Origin: Desulfobacteraceae bacterium 4572_89 | Lineage (GTDB): Bacteria; Desulfobacterota; Desulfobacteria; Desulfobacterales; Desulfobacteraceae | Direction of reading: 5' to 3' | Assembly: GCA_002085465.1 (NCBI GenBank) | Contig: NBML01000089.1 | Location: forward strand, 1 to 18,593 | Length of the DNA stretch: 18,593 nt | Shown: positions 15,427-18,593 of the stretch, one piece after another | Layout of the letters: every line of letters begins with the position of its first letter | How positions within the stretch are numbered: the first letter of the stretch is position 1 | The notes under the pieces: model-generated | What the model was told of the DNA's origin: nothing | What the model saw: only the letters and a program-made list of their open reading frames with translations | The model's database searches: none | Program-made: the position numbers and the translations under genes

Positions 15427-16926
15427 TTACACTATGGCCTGGTTGGAAAAAGATTTCCGGTCTATCTGGTACTTTTTAAGTTTATAATGAAAGGATTGGG
15501 GGGACACCCCGAGACTTCTGGCTGCCCTGGCGGCATTTCCCCTGGACTGCTCAAGGGCTTTGCAAATCATCTCTTTTTCATTTACAGCCTGGGTTTCACA
15601 AAGACTGGAACCAAAACCTTTTTTTGCTGCTTCAGGTTCCGGGCTTTTGGGCTGGCCTGCATTTCCACCCATGCCATGGACCAGGTCCCGGGAGCCGGCT
15701 GCCATGGCATTGAAATTGCCAGCAGCAATATCAGGTCCATGGCCCATGGGATCAGGCCTGCCAACCACGGTATTCTGTCCGCTGGCCAGGGCATTAATTC
15801 CATGGGTAAAGCTGAAAATATGGGGGGGCAGATGGGCAAATCTTATGATTTCCCTGCCTCCAACCATATTCATGGCTGCCTCGATAATATGTTCCAGTTC
15901 CCGTACATTTCCAGGCCATAGGTATTGGTCAAAAAGATCTGAAACCCTGGAAGAGATCCCTGTAACCCTTTCTCCCAGTTCGTGGTTGTATTTGGATATA
16001 AAATACTGAACCAGCCTTGTGAAACCCCCTTTTCTTTCCCGTAAAGGAGGTAGCAGAATGGAAACCACACCCATGCGGTAAAAAAGATCCATGCGCAGGG
16101 TTCCTGTCTGGATAATTTTCAGGGGTGGTTTGCTTATGGAAGATAAAATTTTAACATCCAGATCAGTTTCAATAAGGGAACCCAGCTTTCTCACCTTTTT
16201 TTCCTGGACAACCCTGAGAAGTTTGGCCTGGAGGGTCTGGGGCATGGAATCCAGCTCATCCAGAAAAATGGTTCCTCCGTTTGCCTGCTCAAACAGCCCC
16301 CTTTTATCGATGGCTCCTGTAAAAGAACCCTTTGAGGTGCCAAATAAGATTCCCTCCAGCAGATTTTCCGGGATGGCTGCACAATTTATGGGGATAAAGG
16401 GCTTTTTATTTCTGTGGCTGTGATTGTGAATTGCCTGGGCAAACAACTCCTTGCCAGTACCGGTCTCTCCGGAAATCATGATGGCTGACGGAGAATCAGA
16501 AGCCATTTTTGCGATGCGGATGGCATTGAGCATTTCAGAATCAGAAGCGATGATATCCTTAAAAGAAAACCGGGTGCCGTTTCCAGGCTTTCTCCTGGGT
16601 GATGCCTTGATGTCAGGAACCATGATCTGTTCAAGGTGCTGATAATCCTTGGAAAAATTAATGGCGCCAATGAGTTTTTCACCCGTGTACAAAGGAAATA
16701 CATTGGAGATAATATTTGACACCCTGCCCAGGCGGGTCCGATATACAATGGTTTCATTGATAATGGGTTGGCCCGTGGCCAGACATCGCATGGTGGGACT
16801 TGTCCTGTCCGTCAACTGATACAGGTCTGTAATCTTGCTGCCAATGGCATCTTCCCTGCTGAAATCATCAATCTTTCCCTGGGTATCATTACAGAAAACA
16901 ATTTTCCCGGAAATATCAGAAATCAC
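15427..16926 (-). CDS. Sigma-54-dependent transcriptional activator (PAS-AAA+-Fis, RocR-like)
   Basis: Enhancer-binding protein, 499 residues. PAS sensor at about 1-95 (GKIVFCNDTQGKIDDFS). AAA+ domain at about 122-355 with Walker A GETGTGKE (153-160), the sigma-54 contact loop GSFTGA (200-205; usual GAFTGA), Walker B GGTIFLDE (217-224) and WPGNVRELEHIIEAA. A Gly/Ala/Met-rich linker follows (about 380-450). The C-terminal Fis-type helix-turn-helix is NAARAARSLGVSPQSFHYKL. The start is GTG at 16926, but in-frame sequence upstream (VLSSLHEGVV) looks like the normal beginning of a PAS domain, so the true start may be an unusual codon further left. Flanked on both sides by sigma-54-type promoters reading away from it, so it is the likely activator of both operons. 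The PAS ligand is unknown. Confidence 0.92.
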   Translation of the reverse strand: MISDISGKIVFCNDTQGKIDDFSREDAIGSKITDLYQLTDRTSPTMRCLATGQPIINETIVYRTRLGRVSNIISNVFPLYTGEKLIGAINFSKDYQHLEQIMVPDIKASPRRKPGNGTRFSFKDIIASDSEMLNAIRIAKMASDSPSAIMISGETGTGKELFAQAIHNHSHRNKKPFIPINCAAIPENLLEGILFGTSKGSFTGAIDKRGLFEQANGGTIFLDELDSMPQTLQAKLLRVVQEKKVRKLGSLIETDLDVKILSSISKPPLKIIQTGTLRMDLFYRMGVVSILLPPLRERKGGFTRLVQYFISKYNHELGERVTGISSRVSDLFDQYLWPGNVRELEHIIEAAMNMVGGREIIRFAHLPPHIFSFTHGINALASGQNTVVGRPDPMGHGPDIAAGNFNAMAAGSRDLVHGMGGNAGQPKSPEPEAAKKGFGSSLCETQAVNEKEMICKALEQSRGNAARAARSLGVSPQSFHYKLKKYQIDRKSFSNQAIV

Positions 16927-17021
16927 AACCCCTTCATGGAGGGAAGACAGAACCCTGAAAATATCAATATCATCAAAATTATCAAAATAATTGTAATTTC
17001 AGACTATTACAAAAATAAAGC

Positions 17022-17038
17022 ATATCCCGGCGGGATAT
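17022..17038. promoter_or_regulatory. Palindromic candidate activator or repressor site
   Basis: ATATCCCG-G-CGGGATAT: perfect 8-bp arms around a single base, in the divergent region between the activator gene and mttB, ending 10 bp before the -24 box of the plus-strand sigma-54 promoter. This is closer than usual for an enhancer (about 80-150 bp). It may be a repressor site, or may regulate the divergent activator gene. Confidence 0.45.
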
Positions 17039-17048
17039 AAACAGAACC

Positions 17049-17064
17049 TGGCACAGAACATGCA
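17049..17064 (+). promoter_or_regulatory. Sigma-54 promoter of the mttB-ferredoxin-aor operon
   Basis: TGGCACAGAACATGCA fits the consensus TGGCACGNNNNTTGCA closely, with exact GG-N10-GC spacing. Transcription should start near 17076. A direct repeat ACATGCAG (17058-17065 and 17070-17077) overlaps the -12 element. A divergently transcribed sigma-54 activator gene is adjacent. Confidence 0.75.
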
Positions 17065-17087
17065 GCTTTACATGCAGTTTTATTTAA

Positions 17088-17119
17088 AAGGACCTCAGCT
17101 TATTTCATTTGAGGCCCTT
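17088..17119 (+). other. Stem-loop in the mttB leader
   Basis: AAGGACCTCA (17088-17097) pairs with TGAGGCCCTT (17110-17119), with one mismatch and a 12-base loop, 39 bp before the mttB start. No T-tract follows, so it is not a terminator as such; it could stabilise the transcript or be a leader control element. Confidence 0.35.
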
Positions 17120-17158
17120 AACAACCAATAAATCAGCAATCAGGGAGAAAAAAAGGCA

Positions 17159-17702
17159 ATGAATTTTTTTCAATATTTTTCACAAAATGAAATGGAACAG
17201 GTTCACGAGGCCACTTTGATGGTATTGGAAAAAACCGGCCTGGATTTCAATTATGAGCCTGCATTGGCCTTGTTTGCCAAAGCTGGATGCAAAGTGGATG
17301 GCCAGCGGGTTTATTTTCCCGGGAACCTTGTGGAAGCGCAGATAAAAAAAGCCCCTTCCCAATTCACCCTTTACGCTAGAAATTCTGAAAAAAATGTGAC
17401 CATTGGCAAAGACCATATCGCTTTCATACCCTGCTATGGCACCCTGAGCATCGGAGCCCCTGAAATGGCTGTAAACACTGCTGCCACAGCCCAGATGGGA
17501 CGATTTTACAATCTTCCGGTCCGGGGCGGTGGTGCCCTTACCGATGCCAAACAGGTAGATTCCCAGGCAGCCTATGAATCCATGATGAGCATGATGATGG
17601 CCACTCTAAGCGGCATCAATTTTGTCCTGCACTCAGCCGGTATTCTAGAAGGATATATCACAGCCTCCTATGAAAAATTTATCATTGACTCTGAAATACC
17701 CC
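17159..17702 (+). pseudogene. MttB-family corrinoid methyltransferase, doubly deleted
   Basis: Family of trimethylamine/glycine betaine:corrinoid methyltransferases (about 480-495 residues). Residues 1-93 are a normal N-terminus (VHEATLMVLEKTGLDF ... VTIGKDHIAFIPCYG). Sequence then jumps in frame to a region normally some 200 residues later: LSIGAPEMAVNTAATAQMGR, FYNLPVRGGGALTDAKQVD, GINFVLHSAGILEGYITASY, EKFIIDSEI. At about 17700 the methyltransferase ends abruptly and the frame runs on, as nonsense, over the ferredoxin gene to 17902. Two joints are therefore seen: near 17438 (in frame) and near 17698-17712. The TIM barrel is destroyed. Whether the ancestor had pyrrolysine (MttB) or not (MtgB-like) cannot be told: the retained part has no in-frame TAG, and the relevant region may be lost. 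Good ribosome site: AGGGAGAAAAAAAGGCA. Confidence 0.82.
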
Positions 17703-17712
17703 CTCCAAGGGA

Positions 17713-18021
17713 TTGCTCAGGATTGAGGGACGGTTTCCCTCTCCAGGAGATTATCGGATTCATTTGTGCGACCAGTGCGGAGAATGCGCTGAGGTCTGCC
17801 CGGTGGAAGCAATCACCTTTGAAAATGGAGTCTGGCTCATTGACGAAGATGTTTGTATTGCCTGCCATGAATGCGTGGAGGCATGTCCCAAAGATGTCAT
17901 GATTATCAACCCTGAAACCGATATTCCGGCCAAGTGCATACTTTGCGGTGAATGTGCAGAAATCTGTCCCAGACAGGCCATTGAAATCAGACAAACAGCT
18001 GCTGCAGGAGAAGGCAAATGA
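17713..18021 (+). pseudogene. Polyferredoxin (three [4Fe-4S] motifs), N-terminus lost at a deletion joint
   Basis: About 100 residues with three complete CxxCxxCxxxCP clusters: CDQCGECAEVCP, CIACHECVEACP and CILCGECAEICP. Such proteins commonly serve as electron partner of an adjacent aldehyde:ferredoxin oxidoreductase. It is read from a TTG at 17713 with no spaced ribosome site. The preceding in-frame codons reach only to 17695 and continue straight out of the mttB remnant, so the original start, probably with a further cysteine cluster, is missing. The stop codon overlaps the aor start (ATGA), indicating translational coupling. The cluster-bearing part could still fold if translated. Confidence 0.7.
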
Positions 18022-18593
18022 TACATGGATATGCAGGCACTATTTTACGGATTGATCTTGGCAGCGAGCAAATTATCAAGGAGCCTCTAACTGAAAAAAT
18101 GTGCGAGGATTTCATCGGTGGCAGGGGATTTGTGACAAAGACCCTGTATGAAGAACTCTTACCAGGCATTGACCCCTTTGATGAAAAAAACCTGTTTATC
18201 ATTGCCACAGGACCTTTGTCCGGCCATCTGCTGCCAGCCAGCGGAAAAACCCATTTTGGCTGCAAATCCCCGGCCACAGGAGGGTATGCCGACTCCAACA
18301 TGGGGGGGCACTTTGGCCCGGCCCTGAAATATGCAGGATATGACATGGTCATTCTCACGGGCAGGGCAGAAAAACCTTCCATCCTTGTCATTGAAGATGA
18401 AAAAATCGAGCTGAGAAAAGCAGATCAATACTGGGGCAAAGGCTCCCTGATCTGTGAAGAACTGCTGAAAAAACCTGGGACGATATACTTAAAATTTCCG
18501 AAAAGGTCTGGACCCTTACCCGGCTGATCTCTGCCCGGGAGATTGAAAATTTTGGCAGACAAATGGATTATCCCCCTGCCAGATTTTCTGAAG
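18018..18593 (+). pseudogene. Tungsten/molybdenum aldehyde:ferredoxin oxidoreductase, central part deleted; runs to window edge
   Basis: AOR-family enzyme (about 600 residues) oxidising aldehydes to acids with ferredoxin. The N-terminal domain is well preserved for about 150 residues: ILRIDLGSEQIIKEPL, FIGGRGFVTKTLYEELLPG, LFIIATGPLSG, GKTHFGCKSPATGGYADSNM and GGHFGPALKYAGYDMVILTG. After EELLKK near 18475 the frame breaks, with a stop at 18527. In another frame the typical AOR C-terminal segment follows immediately: WDDILKISEKVWTLTRLISA, then REIENFG and YPPARFSE, to the window edge. Some 350 residues in between, holding the four [4Fe-4S] cysteines and the pterin-binding domains 2 and 3, are missing. 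Start chosen at ATG 18018, with AGGAGAAGG ahead of it, overlapping the ferredoxin stop. Confidence 0.85.

Noticed and set aside
17159..17702. Pyrrolysine (in-frame TAG) in the MttB homologue
   Set aside because: No in-frame TAG occurs in the retained parts, and much of the family's central region is deleted, so neither presence nor absence of Pyl in the ancestor can be claimed.
17159..17902. A natural fusion of MttB-like methyltransferase with a novel C-terminal domain
   Set aside because: After residue 180 the frame is simply an out-of-frame reading of the ferredoxin gene (17713-18021); no conserved domain is formed.

Overview
The window looks like chromosomal DNA of an anaerobic, sulfate-reducer-type deltaproteobacterium (Desulfobacteraceae-like). 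This is inferred from gene content: a corrinoid-methyltransferase/ferredoxin/aldehyde:ferredoxin oxidoreductase cluster, an ETF-linked dimethylglycine-dehydrogenase-like flavoprotein and a sigma-54 activator. No rRNA or tRNA is present to confirm it. Base composition is moderate, except for an AT-rich island at about 1570-5070.

Layout: (1) 1-1302, minus: sbcD, running off the left edge and ending in a nonanucleotide / Gln-x-Asp repeat. (2) 1429-1566: 3' remnant of a DUF2442 gene. (3) 1590-5062: a complete BamHI-like type II restriction-modification island. It has a divergent beta-class methyltransferase, a control (C) protein, a BamHI-family endonuclease keeping all the catalytic and base-contact residues of BamHI, and a second, SPPY-type methyltransferase downstream. 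(4) 5127-9847, plus: a TPP-riboswitch-controlled thiamin salvage operon, thiZ-thiX-thiY-thiM-thiE-thiD. (5) 9996-15152, minus: a QueG-like Fe-S reductase, etfA, etfB, an 806-residue DMGDH/sarcosine-dehydrogenase-like flavoprotein and the start of a periplasmic binding protein, behind a candidate sigma-54 promoter. (6) 15427-16926, minus: a PAS-AAA+-Fis sigma-54 activator. (7) 17159 to the right edge, plus: an MttB-family methyltransferase, a polyferredoxin and an AOR, behind a second and stronger sigma-54 promoter.

Regions 5-7 read as a regulon for demethylating quaternary or tertiary methylamines (glycine betaine, dimethylglycine or similar). Methyl groups would go to a corrinoid, and electrons to ETF and ferredoxin.

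The most striking feature is not one gene. Six host genes (thiZ, thiD, etfB, a livK-like gene, mttB with its neighbouring ferredoxin, and aor) are interrupted by clean internal deletions, while the retained halves have no stops and good motifs. thiX, thiY, thiM, thiE, etfA, the DMGDH gene, the activator and the whole restriction island are intact. This is either very recent, repeated deletion or an assembly artefact. Raw reads would decide.
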